Notes: generated by a model from the letters alone, not told the origin. A DNA stretch of 7,075 nucleotides from Candidatus Aenigmatarchaeota archaeon (GCA_021163805.1 JAGGTL010000063.1:1-7075), one strand, 5' to 3'; positions 1 to 5,633 are shown, numbered from the stretch's first letter. Numbers and translations: made by a program.

Positions 1-688
1 GCAAAGTTTTTTTCTGGAATTCATAGATCTGCATGCATCCTTTTTTGGCCAATTCAAGCAATTTTTCGAATTCCTCTTTTTTTAAAATTCCGTCCATTTG
101 AAGCAAAAGGATTTCATCTGTTAGAGGTAAGTAAGCAATTGGCAAATCAACTTCTCCCTCCGTATCTTCTTTTCCAGCAATATCAAGAACCAGAGTGTTT
201 TCTATTTTTCCGACAGAACAACTTGCTACGAGGTCTTTCATCGGAATTCCCGCCAGAGCCAGAGCCATAGAAGAAGCGTTTATTGCGGCACATCTTGTAC
301 TTGCATCGGCAGATAAAATATCAACATTGATTATTATTTTTGTTTTGGGAAAATCTTCCAGAAAAATTACATTTTCGAAAACTCTTTTTATTACCGAGGA
401 TATTTCCACGCTTCTTCTTGAAAAACCGGGTCTGTTTCTTTCATCTGTTGAAAAAGGCAGCATGTTATAATTAACTTCAAGAATTGCCTTATCATTATCT
501 TCAAGAAATCTCGGAAAAACTTCCATTGGACCATAAACAGTTGCCACTGCAATTGTATTTCCGATTGTAAACATTGCAGAACCTTTCGTATTCTTGCTAA
601 CATTGAGTTCCGCATTTAATTTTCTTAACTCATCCACTCTTCTATTATCTATTCTCCTCCCATTAGAAATTAGTTTAAGTTTTTCCAT
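1..688 (-). CDS. rrp41: Archaeal exosome catalytic subunit Rrp41 (3' end cut by window edge)
   Basis: RNase PH-fold subunit of the archaeal exosome. Three Rrp41-Rrp42 dimers form the hexameric ring, and Rrp41 carries the site that phosphorolytically degrades or tails RNA in the cytoplasm. I translated it by hand from the ATG at 688; 229 codons are visible and the C-terminus lies beyond base 1. Family landmarks appear in order: RRIDNRRVDELR (11-22), VYGPMEVFPR (51-60), MLPFS then RPGFSRRSVEIS (76-97, RNA/phosphate-binding Arg pair), ILSADASTR (124-132), AGIPMKDLV (146-154), EDTEGEVD (174-181, the acidic pair D175/D181 expected at the active site) and LLQMDG (195-200). The start overlaps the end of rrp4 by 14 bp with no Shine-Dalgarno, which suggests translational coupling. 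Oddity: Ser130 replaces the Gly usual in ADAG(S/T)R. Rrp42 would be expected next, outside the window. Confidence 0.95.
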   Translation of the reverse strand, partial: MEKLKLISNGRRIDNRRVDELRKLNAELNVSKNTKGSAMFTIGNTIAVATVYGPMEVFPRFLEDNDKAILEVNYNMLPFSTDERNRPGFSRRSVEISSVIKRVFENVIFLEDFPKTKIIINVDILSADASTRCAAINASSMALALAGIPMKDLVASCSVGKIENTLVLDIAGKEDTEGEVDLPIAYLPLTDEILLLQMDGILKKEEFEKLLELAKKGCMQIYEFQKKTL

Positions 689-1343
689 AATTCAATTCCC
701 TATCTATTAATTGACTAACTCTATCGGTTAATCCGGATATGTGGGCTTCTTTATCTATTTTTTGAATAATTTTTATTACAAGACCCGTATTATCTCCGTT
801 TATCCACACTATTCCATTTTGTCCGATTAAAACCTTGCATTTCGTCTTATCTTGAATCATCTTAATCATACTGCCGCCCTTTCCGACAACTCTGGGAACT
901 TTTGAGGGGGATATATAAGCTATTCTTCCACCACTCAAAATCTTTGATTCTCTAAATTTCATGGATAATCTCACTCTATCTGACAATTCTGAAACTTCCG
1001 AGTAAATCCATAAACCCGGTTTGTAAATTTTCATTATCTGTTCCTGTCTTGTATTATATCTTGAAATATCCATTAGATGTAGATAAGCGGGATTTGGCGC
1101 CTCTATATCGATAATAAAGAAAGGATAATTAAAATCTTTTATTTTTCCAATTATTTTATCGCCTCTCTTTGGTTTATAACTTTGATTAAAGGGTATCACG
1201 CTGATTCTATAACCTTCTCTTTTAATTCCAAAATATTTTGAATATGTTTTTCCATTCAAAATAAAAGTGCCCTCTCCGGATTTTTTTAAGGTGGCAAGCA
1301 GAGTGCCCGGAGTAACTATGACATAACCTTGTTTTTCTTCCAT
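675..1343 (-). CDS. rrp4: Archaeal exosome cap subunit Rrp4 (S1 and KH domains)
   Basis: RNA-binding protein of the trimeric cap on the exosome ring, guiding substrates to the Rrp41-Rrp42 chamber. The 222 residues have the usual Rrp4 layout and near-usual length. An N-terminal beta domain (about 5-55; VTPGTLLA, GEGTFILNGKTYSKYFGI) is followed by an S1 domain (about 58-130; KRGDKIIGKIKDF, VRLSMKF) and a KH domain (about 145-200). The KH signature is KVPRVVGKGGSMIKMIQ, with its GxxG loop at 154-157, then LIGQNGIVWING (172-183). KH with an intact GxxG plus S1 separates Rrp4 from the alternative cap protein Csl4, which has a zinc ribbon. It is the first gene of the minus-strand unit and overlaps rrp41 by 14 bp. 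No Shine-Dalgarno precedes the ATG, and a TATA-like palindrome sits about 20 bp upstream, so the mRNA is probably leaderless. The SBDS and proteasome genes that often precede rrp4 in other archaea are absent here. Confidence 0.96.
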   Translation of the reverse strand: MEEKQGYVIVTPGTLLATLKKSGEGTFILNGKTYSKYFGIKREGYRISVIPFNQSYKPKRGDKIIGKIKDFNYPFFIIDIEAPNPAYLHLMDISRYNTRQEQIMKIYKPGLWIYSEVSELSDRVRLSMKFRESKILSGGRIAYISPSKVPRVVGKGGSMIKMIQDKTKCKVLIGQNGIVWINGDNTGLVIKIIQKIDKEAHISGLTDRVSQLIDRELNYGKT

Positions 1344-1354
1344 AAACTTTTTTG

Positions 1355-1372
1355 TTTTTAATTAATTAAACT
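1355..1372 (-). promoter_or_regulatory. Candidate promoter of the rrp4-rrp41 unit
   Basis: A perfect 14-bp A/T palindrome (TTTAATTAATTAAA, 1357-1370) is centred about 21 bp upstream of the rrp4 ATG, close to where an archaeal TATA box should lie for a leaderless transcript. No Shine-Dalgarno lies between it and the start. This is assigned by position and composition only; A/T-rich palindromes are common in such DNA. Confidence 0.35.
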
Positions 1373-1517
1373 CATTATCGCCAGTATAAAAACCTCTTCT
1401 GTTCGCAAATCTGGAGGAATTTCCATAAACAATCCAAAAATTAGAAAATATTATAAATTGAAACTCATTTTTGTGAAGAGAAAGCGGAGTAAGGGAAAAT
1501 TTAGCAAGAGAGGATTC
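1362..1517 (+). other. Cryptic basic open frame without a standard start codon
   Basis: This gap between rrp4 and the divergent ATPase gene holds an uninterrupted plus-strand frame of 51 sense codons plus stop. Its peptide has 18 Lys/Arg and no Asp or Glu. It reads through SSVRKSGGISINNPKIRKYY and ends in KRKRSKGKFSKRGFR and TAA. It looks like a tiny ribosomal or nucleic-acid-binding protein, but I cannot name a family. There is no ATG. The only standard alternative starts are TTG at 1458 and GTG at 1473, giving 20 or 15 codons. A GGAGG Shine-Dalgarno-like string (1413-1417) is followed 7 bp later by ATA (1425), which would be an exceptional start. It may be a small gene with a rare start, a decayed 3' end of a basic protein gene, or chance. 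The opposite strand is also open in the mirrored frame, without a start codon. Confidence 0.25.
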
Positions 1518-1544
1518 CGATAAATAAAATCTTTTTAATTAGTT

Positions 1545-3035
1545 ATGAAAATCCTTCTTGGAAAAAATGTTATAGATAAACCATTTTATTGGGAAGTGGA
1601 GAAAGAAAAAAATCCGCATTTGATTGTTCTCGGAACAAGCGGAAGCGGAAAAACAGAAACACTCAAATCGATAATTTATGAGTTAAATAAAAATAAAGTG
1701 CCCAGTCTAATTATAGATTTCCATAATGAATTTTCTAATTTAGCAACCAATTTGTTAAATTTGAGAGAAGTTAGCATAAATCCGTTGGAAGTTGCTGAAA
1801 ATGAGAGACCAGAAAATATTGTTTATGAGGTCGCAGATATTATAAAGAAAATATTTAAACTTGGAGAAATACAAGAATCTATTTTAAGACAGGCTATAAG
1901 GCAAAGTTATCTGGATAAAGGAATTAATTTAAAAAATAAGGGGACGTCAGACGAATTTCCAAATTTTTCGGATATTGAAAAAAATATTTACAGACTGGAA
2001 GATTCGCACAATAAAAGTTCTGTTGCATCTCTAATTAGCAGAATAGAAGCTCTCTTTGATATTGATATTTTTAAGGCCGATACTAATATAGAATTTTCAG
2101 ATATATTAAAAGAAACAACTGTGGTAGAATTAAAGGATTTCCCAACAGAAATGGTCAAATCTGCAATTGCAGAATTTTTTCTGAATAAACTTTTTTATTA
2201 TCTGTATTCTCTAAATAAATCAAAGAAACTGAGAATGTACTGCATAATAGATGAAGCCCACAGATTGATGTATGAGAACTCTCCTTTAGACAGATTATTT
2301 AGAGAGTCCAGAAAATATGGTGTGGGAGTTATCCTTGCGTCTCAGAGACCATCGGATTTCAATGAAACCATATTGGCAAATGTTGGCGGAATCTTAAGTT
2401 TTCAGTGCAGTTTGGAGAAAGACGCAAAATTTATCGGCAAACAGTTAAATCTAGAAACAAGAAAAATAAAAAATCTGGTTGAACCCGGGTTGGGCTATAT
2501 AAAATTTTCAAGAAATGAAAAAGCGGAGAAGATCAAGATAGTTCCATTAAATGAAAGAATGCCTGATTTTAAAAAAAATAATTCTCCGCAAAAGATAATC
2601 AAAAAAGTAGAAGATAAGAAACCTGCTACTAACGAAAAAGTAGAAGATATAAATATAAAGGAACCGGAGAAAGAAACAGATATCAAAGAAAAAAGTGGGG
2701 AAGAAAAGAAGAATGAAGAAGAATCTTCAGAAGAAGAAAAGAAAAAACAATTCGGATTATCATCTGGACTTAAAAAAATATTCTTCTATGAAGAAGAAGA
2801 GATCAACAAAAAAACCTTGCTTAGAATCTTTTTCATTTCTTTATTTTTGTTGTTTGGCATATGGAGTCTCCATAATCCAAGTTTTTATACTCTCTTGTTT
2901 TTCCTGCTTGCTTTAATCTGGACACCATTCTTTCCAGAATCTGTGAAAGTCAAAAATAAAAATTTGAAATTATTTAACTTTTTCAGATTTATCCTGAGTT
3001 TTATTCTCATTATTCTTTTTTTGATTTTGATTTAA
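1545..3035 (+). CDS. HerA/VirB4-type (DUF87) P-loop ATPase with C-terminal membrane anchor
   Basis: Probable DNA- or substrate-translocating ATPase of the HerA/FtsK/VirB4 superfamily. The Walker A motif is GTSGSGKT (30-37), Walker B is CIIDEAHR (233-240, Asp236 and Glu237), and the conserved polar strand is LASQRPSD (264-271). The start ILLGKNV...FYWEVEKEKNPHLIVLG is typical of DUF87 proteins that lack the N-terminal HAS barrel of classical HerA. The ATPase core ends near 340. A Lys/Glu-rich, probably disordered linker (about 341-420) follows, then three hydrophobic segments (about 424-440, 446-462, 477-496), so the protein is likely membrane-tethered with the ATPase in the cytoplasm. No NurA nuclease or Mre11/Rad50 gene, the usual partners of HerA in end resection, is in the window. 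A secretion, pilus or membrane-linked DNA role is possible. No Shine-Dalgarno precedes the ATG; A/T-rich DNA at about 1518-1529 may be its TATA box. Confidence 0.85.
   Translation: MKILLGKNVIDKPFYWEVEKEKNPHLIVLGTSGSGKTETLKSIIYELNKNKVPSLIIDFHNEFSNLATNLLNLREVSINPLEVAENERPENIVYEVADIIKKIFKLGEIQESILRQAIRQSYLDKGINLKNKGTSDEFPNFSDIEKNIYRLEDSHNKSSVASLISRIEALFDIDIFKADTNIEFSDILKETTVVELKDFPTEMVKSAIAEFFLNKLFYYLYSLNKSKKLRMYCIIDEAHRLMYENSPLDRLFRESRKYGVGVILASQRPSDFNETILANVGGILSFQCSLEKDAKFIGKQLNLETRKIKNLVEPGLGYIKFSRNEKAEKIKIVPLNERMPDFKKNNSPQKIIKKVEDKKPATNEKVEDINIKEPEKETDIKEKSGEEKKNEEESSEEEKKKQFGLSSGLKKIFFYEEEEINKKTLLRIFFISLFLLFGIWSLHNPSFYTLLFFLLALIWTPFFPESVKVKNKNLKLFNFFRFILSFILIILFLILI
2564..2804 (+). other. 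Low-complexity Lys/Glu linker within the ATPase gene
   Basis: Codons about 341-420 encode alternating Lys- and Glu-rich sequence joining the ATPase core to the membrane segments. It includes a duplicated KVED motif encoded by a direct 14-bp repeat (AAAAGTAGAAGATA at 2603-2616 and 2636-2649). It is probably a flexible or coiled spacer. The repeat looks like local slippage or codon bias rather than a mobile feature. Confidence 0.6.
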
Positions 3036-3045
3036 TTTTGAATTA

Positions 3046-3055
3046 TTTCTTTTTT
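3046..3055 (+). terminator. T-tract terminator of the ATPase gene
   Basis: TTTCTTTTTT begins 10 bp after the stop codon of the ATPase gene, in a convergent intergenic region. Oligo-T on the non-template strand is sufficient for intrinsic termination in archaea. No stable hairpin precedes it. Confidence 0.5.
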
Positions 3056-3096
3056 GAGATCGATCTGGTCAAATATACTTCATTATAAGAAATTCG

Positions 3097-3119
3097 GTTA
3101 TAATCATCTAATTTATAAC
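3097..3119. repeat. Inverted repeat in the convergent intergenic region
   Basis: A perfect 7-bp inverted repeat, GTTATAA (3097-3103) and TTATAAC (3113-3119), flanks a 9-nt loop between the convergent ATPase and lipoprotein genes. It could form a weak hairpin in either transcript and may help delimit the two 3' ends. The stem is mostly A/T, so chance is a real alternative. Confidence 0.35.
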
Positions 3120-3126
3120 AATTGGC

Positions 3127-3140
3127 AAAAAAATAAAAAA
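3127..3140 (-). terminator. T-tract terminator of the lipoprotein operon
   Basis: On the minus strand a run of six T, one A and seven T begins about 5 bp after the lipoprotein stop codon. It fits archaeal oligo-T termination and mirrors the T-tract that ends the convergent ATPase gene. Confidence 0.55.
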
Positions 3141-3145
3141 TTAAA

Positions 3146-3373
3146 TTATTTGGTAATAAGATTTTCGATATCTTCCATACTCATATTTTCAATTGCGTTA
3201 TTCATTTCTTTTTCTATTTCTGTGATTGCCTGATTCTCAAGCTCTTCTGTCGTCAGATTTGTTGTGTTTCCTTTAGTTGTTGTATTTTCTTTTGAGATTG
3301 TTTGATTGGTTACGCAACCACTGAAAAAAATTAGCGACAACAAAAGAAAACCCAAAAAGATCGCCTTTAACAT
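3146..3373 (-). CDS. Small Asn/Thr-rich putative lipoprotein
   Basis: Unrecognised 75-residue exported protein. A short basic start and hydrophobic stretch end in the lipobox-like FFSGC, so Cys20 is the likely lipidated, membrane-anchored residue. A Thr/Asn-rich segment follows with N-glycosylation sequons at Asn23, 30, 36 and 39 and another at Asn63 (NQT, NTT, NTT, NLT, NMS). The end is an acidic, probably helical tail (EELENQAITEIEKEMNNAI, then EDIENLI). I chose the ATG at 3373 over the in-frame GTG three codons upstream because AGGTGA, a good archaeal Shine-Dalgarno, lies 5 nt before it, and because it begins 1 nt after the upstream stop codon. It is the second gene of a unit with the Cys-repeat protein and probably acts with it outside the cell. 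Lipidation and glycosylation are inferred, not shown. Confidence 0.75.
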   Translation of the reverse strand: MLKAIFLGFLLLSLIFFSGCVTNQTISKENTTTKGNTTNLTTEELENQAITEIEKEMNNAIENMSMEDIENLITK

Positions 3374-3374
3374 T

Positions 3375-4592
3375 TTACTCACCTGATTTGTTTGAGATAA
3401 GTTTGCATTTATTTGGGAATCTCTTGCAAAAGTTTGTGCATTCTCTTCTATTCGGATATCTGCTGCAATATTTGTCCATGGCTATTACAACTTTCTTGCA
3501 TGCTTCAGGATACTTTTTGCAGTAATTTACACATCTGGGATTATCTTTTCTTCCTATGCAGAAACTGGCGAGTTCAGCAGTTACTTTTTTACATGCCACT
3601 GGATGCGCTTTACAATAGTTTATACATTTCTCATTATTTGGTTCTCTTGCACATAAATCAATTATATTTTTTGTCAGTTTCTTGCAAACTTCCGGATGTT
3701 TTTTGCAATACTCTACACACATTTCACTATTTGTATTATTGATGCAGAAATCCGCAAGACTTTTAATAACTTTTACGCATTTGTTTGGATGCTTTGCACA
3801 AAAGATTTTGCATCTTTCGGTATTTGGATTCTTCAGACAATATTCCGTCATATCTTTTTCTATCTTCAAACATATTTTTGAATTCGGATGTTCTTTGCAA
3901 TATTTTACTGATCTCCTGACTGCATATAATCTGCAATTTTTTATTTCTGGATGGTTTTCACAATAGTTCTTCATATATTCCCTGCATCTAATATCATCCA
4001 GATTCTTTTCACAATATTTTCTGAATATCTCTTTGCACCTCTGTTCATCTGGATGGTTTTTGCAATATTCTGCCATTCTCTTTCTGCAGTTTGGATCATT
4101 CCTATTGGCTCTGCAATACTCTGATATTTTCTCTTTTAGTTCTACTGGTTTTATTTTCCTCGGCGCTTCCAGTATATATAAATGATAGGATTTATCCTCC
4201 AGTGTAAGTGTTCCAACCCAGACTTCGGTTTTTCCTTTAATCACAGAAGAAACCGAAAAAGAACCTTTCTTCGTCTGGTTTCTGTAAAGATTTCCCGAGA
4301 TGCTTCCCTCTTCATCCTTTGTAACATTTCTTACACTGTATTTTTCATCATCCAAAACCAGGATTCCAAGTCCTCTTTCAACTACTTTTCCGGATGGGGT
4401 GGTGATATTTACCACTGCTACTCCCGCCTTAACGAGCATGAAATCCATTGGGTCTTCCGGCAGAGTTGCAAGTCCTTTTCCAATCAGCATTAAAGTTTTG
4501 AGTTTTATCTGCTGCTGAGCGAACACCGGTGATAAAATTGCCAAAGATATCGCCGCAAACATTAACGCAACAACTATTTGTTTTTTGTCCAT
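3375..4592 (-). CDS. Secreted protein with beta-rich N-domain and a 30-cysteine repeat array
   Basis: I do not recognise a named family. The 405-residue protein starts with a signal peptide (KK, hydrophobic 6-20, likely cut after SPVFA at 25). Residues 26-150 form a Cys-free, probably beta-rich domain (VKAGVAVVNITTPSGKVVER, VIKGKTEVWVGTLTLEDKSY). From 157 on the chain is only cysteine repeats. First come five units with C-x8-C (Cys160/169, 177/186, 194/203, 211/220, 232/241). Then come five units with C-x8-C-x3-C-x6-C, whose first Cys lie at 252, 283, 314, 345 and 376, a strict 31-residue period. Typical text is YCKKHPEVCKK. All 30 Cys fall in the array, an even number that suits disulfide-bonded helical hairpins outside the cell. 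There is no C-terminal membrane segment. It leads a unit with the lipoprotein. A metal-binding role is possible but less likely given secretion. Confidence 0.8.
   Translation of the reverse strand: MDKKQIVVALMFAAISLAILSPVFAQQQIKLKTLMLIGKGLATLPEDPMDFMLVKAGVAVVNITTPSGKVVERGLGILVLDDEKYSVRNVTKDEEGSISGNLYRNQTKKGSFSVSSVIKGKTEVWVGTLTLEDKSYHLYILEAPRKIKPVELKEKISEYCRANRNDPNCRKRMAEYCKNHPDEQRCKEIFRKYCEKNLDDIRCREYMKNYCENHPEIKNCRLYAVRRSVKYCKEHPNSKICLKIEKDMTEYCLKNPNTERCKIFCAKHPNKCVKVIKSLADFCINNTNSEMCVEYCKKHPEVCKKLTKNIIDLCAREPNNEKCINYCKAHPVACKKVTAELASFCIGRKDNPRCVNYCKKYPEACKKVVIAMDKYCSRYPNRRECTNFCKRFPNKCKLISNKSGE
3384..3848 (-). repeat. Five 31-residue 4-Cys protein repeats
   Basis: Codons 249-403 of the secreted protein hold five tandem 31-residue (93-bp) units with cysteines at unit positions 4, 13, 17 and 24 in every copy. 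Between units, only the Cys, the aromatic residue before most first Cys, and Pro or basic positions are kept. The repeat is therefore old at protein level and maintained by selection rather than a recent DNA expansion. Confidence 0.85.
3849..4124 (-). repeat. Five shorter 2-Cys protein repeats
   Basis: Codons 157-248 hold five units with one C-x8-C pair each. First-Cys spacing is 17, 17, 17 and 21 residues, then 20 to the first long unit. Most units begin YC, as do some long ones. The long units look like this unit plus an added C-x6-C pair, which suggests that the array grew from a single hairpin element. Confidence 0.75.
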
Positions 4593-4601
4593 AATTATGA
4601 T

Positions 4602-4620
4602 ATTAAATATAAATTATACA
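4602..4620 (-). promoter_or_regulatory. Candidate promoter of the Cys-repeat/lipoprotein unit
   Basis: The minus strand reads TGTATAATTTATATTTAAT just upstream of the ATG at 4592, with no Shine-Dalgarno before that start. TATA-like hexamers lie about 17-25 bp upstream, roughly the spacing for a leaderless archaeal transcript. The exact box cannot be chosen by eye in such A/T-rich DNA. Confidence 0.35.
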
Positions 4621-4635
4621 TATTTTTTAAAATAA

Positions 4636-4661
4636 TTGCTTATTTACTACAAGTTAAGCAA
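4636..4661. promoter_or_regulatory. Dyad in a divergent intergenic region, candidate operator
   Basis: A perfect inverted repeat, TTGCTTA (4636-4642) and TAAGCAA (4655-4661), is separated by 12 bp in the 126-bp region between two divergently transcribed exported-protein genes. Half-site centres are 19 bp apart, nearly two helical turns, as expected for a dimeric winged-helix or HTH repressor. It could control both genes. This is inference from position and symmetry. Confidence 0.35.
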
Positions 4662-4718
4662 CAATACTCAAATCAGAATAACAGAAACTTTCTTTTTTTA
4701 AAATTGTTTTTAAATATT

Positions 4719-5108
4719 ATGGGAAAATTAAAAGGAATTTCTCTTTCGGTTGAAACGATAATTATAATTGCTGTTTGTATTCTGGTATTTACAGTAATAA
4801 TTTTGTTTTTTACAGGAATTTTTAAAATTCCAAGTGAAAGTCTATATACCGAAGCAGAATTAAATGCCGAATGCATGGAGTGGAGTTATCACAATTATGA
4901 TTTTAAAGAATTTGGCAATTACACAAAACTTAAAAATACCTATAAAATAGCGCCCATTGCAAGAAGCTGGTGTGAAAACAGAATTGTTGTCAATTATATA
5001 GAATGTAGCGAGGACAAGTGCGATATGCCGGCTCCAAATTCAACTTGGAAATGTTACTGTAAAGACTGCGATAAAAAAGAAGATTGTAAATGGTCTCCTC
5101 CAGAATAA
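4719..5108 (+). CDS. Small membrane-anchored, Cys-rich pilin-like protein
   Basis: Unrecognised 129-residue protein. The ATG at 4719 is preferred over an in-frame ATG at 4578, because the earlier start would lie inside the divergent gene and put a low-complexity, unrelated N-terminus before KLKGISLSVETIIIIAV. That sequence resembles the start of archaeal type IV pilin-like proteins: a basic residue and Gly, a short polar stretch, then about 20 hydrophobic residues (13-33). The exported part is 34-129 and carries eight cysteines (52, 85, 96, 101, 112, 114, 117, 123), with a dense C-terminal knot KCYCKDCDKKEDCKW; one more Cys (20) lies in the hydrophobic segment. Eight soluble Cys suit four disulfides. 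Tight C-x-C-x2-C spacing could also hold a metal. It is divergent from the 30-Cys protein and may belong to the same surface structure. Processing by prepilin peptidase is uncertain. Confidence 0.7.
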   Translation: MGKLKGISLSVETIIIIAVCILVFTVIILFFTGIFKIPSESLYTEAELNAECMEWSYHNYDFKEFGNYTKLKNTYKIAPIARSWCENRIVVNYIECSEDKCDMPAPNSTWKCYCKDCDKKEDCKWSPPE

Positions 5109-5114
5109 ACCTAA

Positions 5115-5133
5115 TTTCTTTTTAATCATTTTT
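5115..5133 (+). terminator. T-rich terminator after the Cys-rich pilin-like gene
   Basis: Two T-tracts, TTTCTTTTT and ATTTTT, start 7 bp after the stop codon. This fits archaeal oligo-T termination and separates this gene from the MgtC-type gene 123 bp downstream. Confidence 0.45.
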
Positions 5134-5231
5134 CGAATAGTTGAATTGAGATTATATGCAATTAATCCCGTTCTGTGACCATCATCTCTATAGAAATTAG
5201 TTCAATTATTTTTATACTAATATAAATAATT

Positions 5232-5633
5232 ATGTTATTGCAATCAGAAATAATCATTCAATTAATTTTGGCAATAATTCTTGGAGGACTAATTGGAGTT
5301 GAAAGAGAAAAATCCAATAAACCAGCGGGGATAAGAACTCATATGCTCGTTGCATTGGGAGCCTGTTTATTTACTATTTCTTCGATTAATTTAGGTACGG
5401 ATACCGGCAGAATTGCCGCCGGAATAGTTACCGGAATTGGTTTTATTGGTGCTGGAACCATCATAAGTTCTGGAAAAAATATTCGTGGGATAACTACCGC
5501 CGCATCTCTCTGGACAACTTCTGCCGTAGGTTTATTGATCGGTATGGAAGAATATTTTTTGGCCATTAGCGCAACTTTTTTTGTATTGATTATTTTACTG
5601 CTTGATTTTTTAATTAAAAAATGGTGGAAGTGA
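5232..5633 (+). CDS. MgtC/SapB-family membrane protein (N-terminal domain only)
   Basis: Integral membrane protein of 133 residues with about five hydrophobic segments (5-22, 37-53, 61-79, 89-104, 107-127). The family motifs are clear: GGLIGVERE (18-26), AGIRTHMLVALGA (32-44), GIGFIGAG (68-75) and GITTAASLW (86-94). In bacteria MgtC supports growth in low magnesium and affects membrane energetics; the biochemical role of archaeal members is not established. The C-terminal cytoplasmic ACT-like domain of long MgtC proteins is absent, giving a short SapB-like form common in prokaryotes. No Shine-Dalgarno precedes the ATG, and A/T-rich TATA-like DNA fills 5205-5231, including an 8-bp inverted repeat AATTATTT/AAATAATT. 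Its last 13 bp overlap the start of nnrD, so the two are probably co-transcribed and translationally coupled. Confidence 0.9.
   Translation: MLLQSEIIIQLILAIILGGLIGVEREKSNKPAGIRTHMLVALGACLFTISSINLGTDTGRIAAGIVTGIGFIGAGTIISSGKNIRGITTAASLWTTSAVGLLIGMEEYFLAISATFFVLIILLLDFLIKKWWK

Noticed and set aside
195..470. Plus-strand open frame of 91 codons, and a minus-strand 74-codon frame at 391-615
   Set aside because: Both are shadows of rrp41, whose family motifs are continuous through this region in one minus-strand frame.
3057..3066. 10-bp palindrome AGATCGATCT in the convergent intergenic region
   Set aside because: It is short, lies between two gene 3' ends where an operator is unlikely, and has no partner site.
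3413..3966. Overlapping plus-strand open frames rich in Cys, Phe and Leu opposite the Cys-repeat gene
   Set aside because: They are antisense images of the repeated TGC/TGT codons. The minus-strand frame has a signal peptide, strict repeat periodicity and an operon partner.
4182..4518. Plus-strand open frames opposite the N-terminal domain of the Cys-repeat protein
   Set aside because: They have no recognisable protein features and lie antisense to a well-supported coding region.
4578..4718. N-terminal extension of the Cys-rich pilin-like gene starting at the ATG at 4578
   Set aside because: It would overlap the divergent gene's start and span the shared promoter region. The extra 47 residues are low-complexity, whereas the ATG at 4719 starts just before a pilin-like N-terminus.
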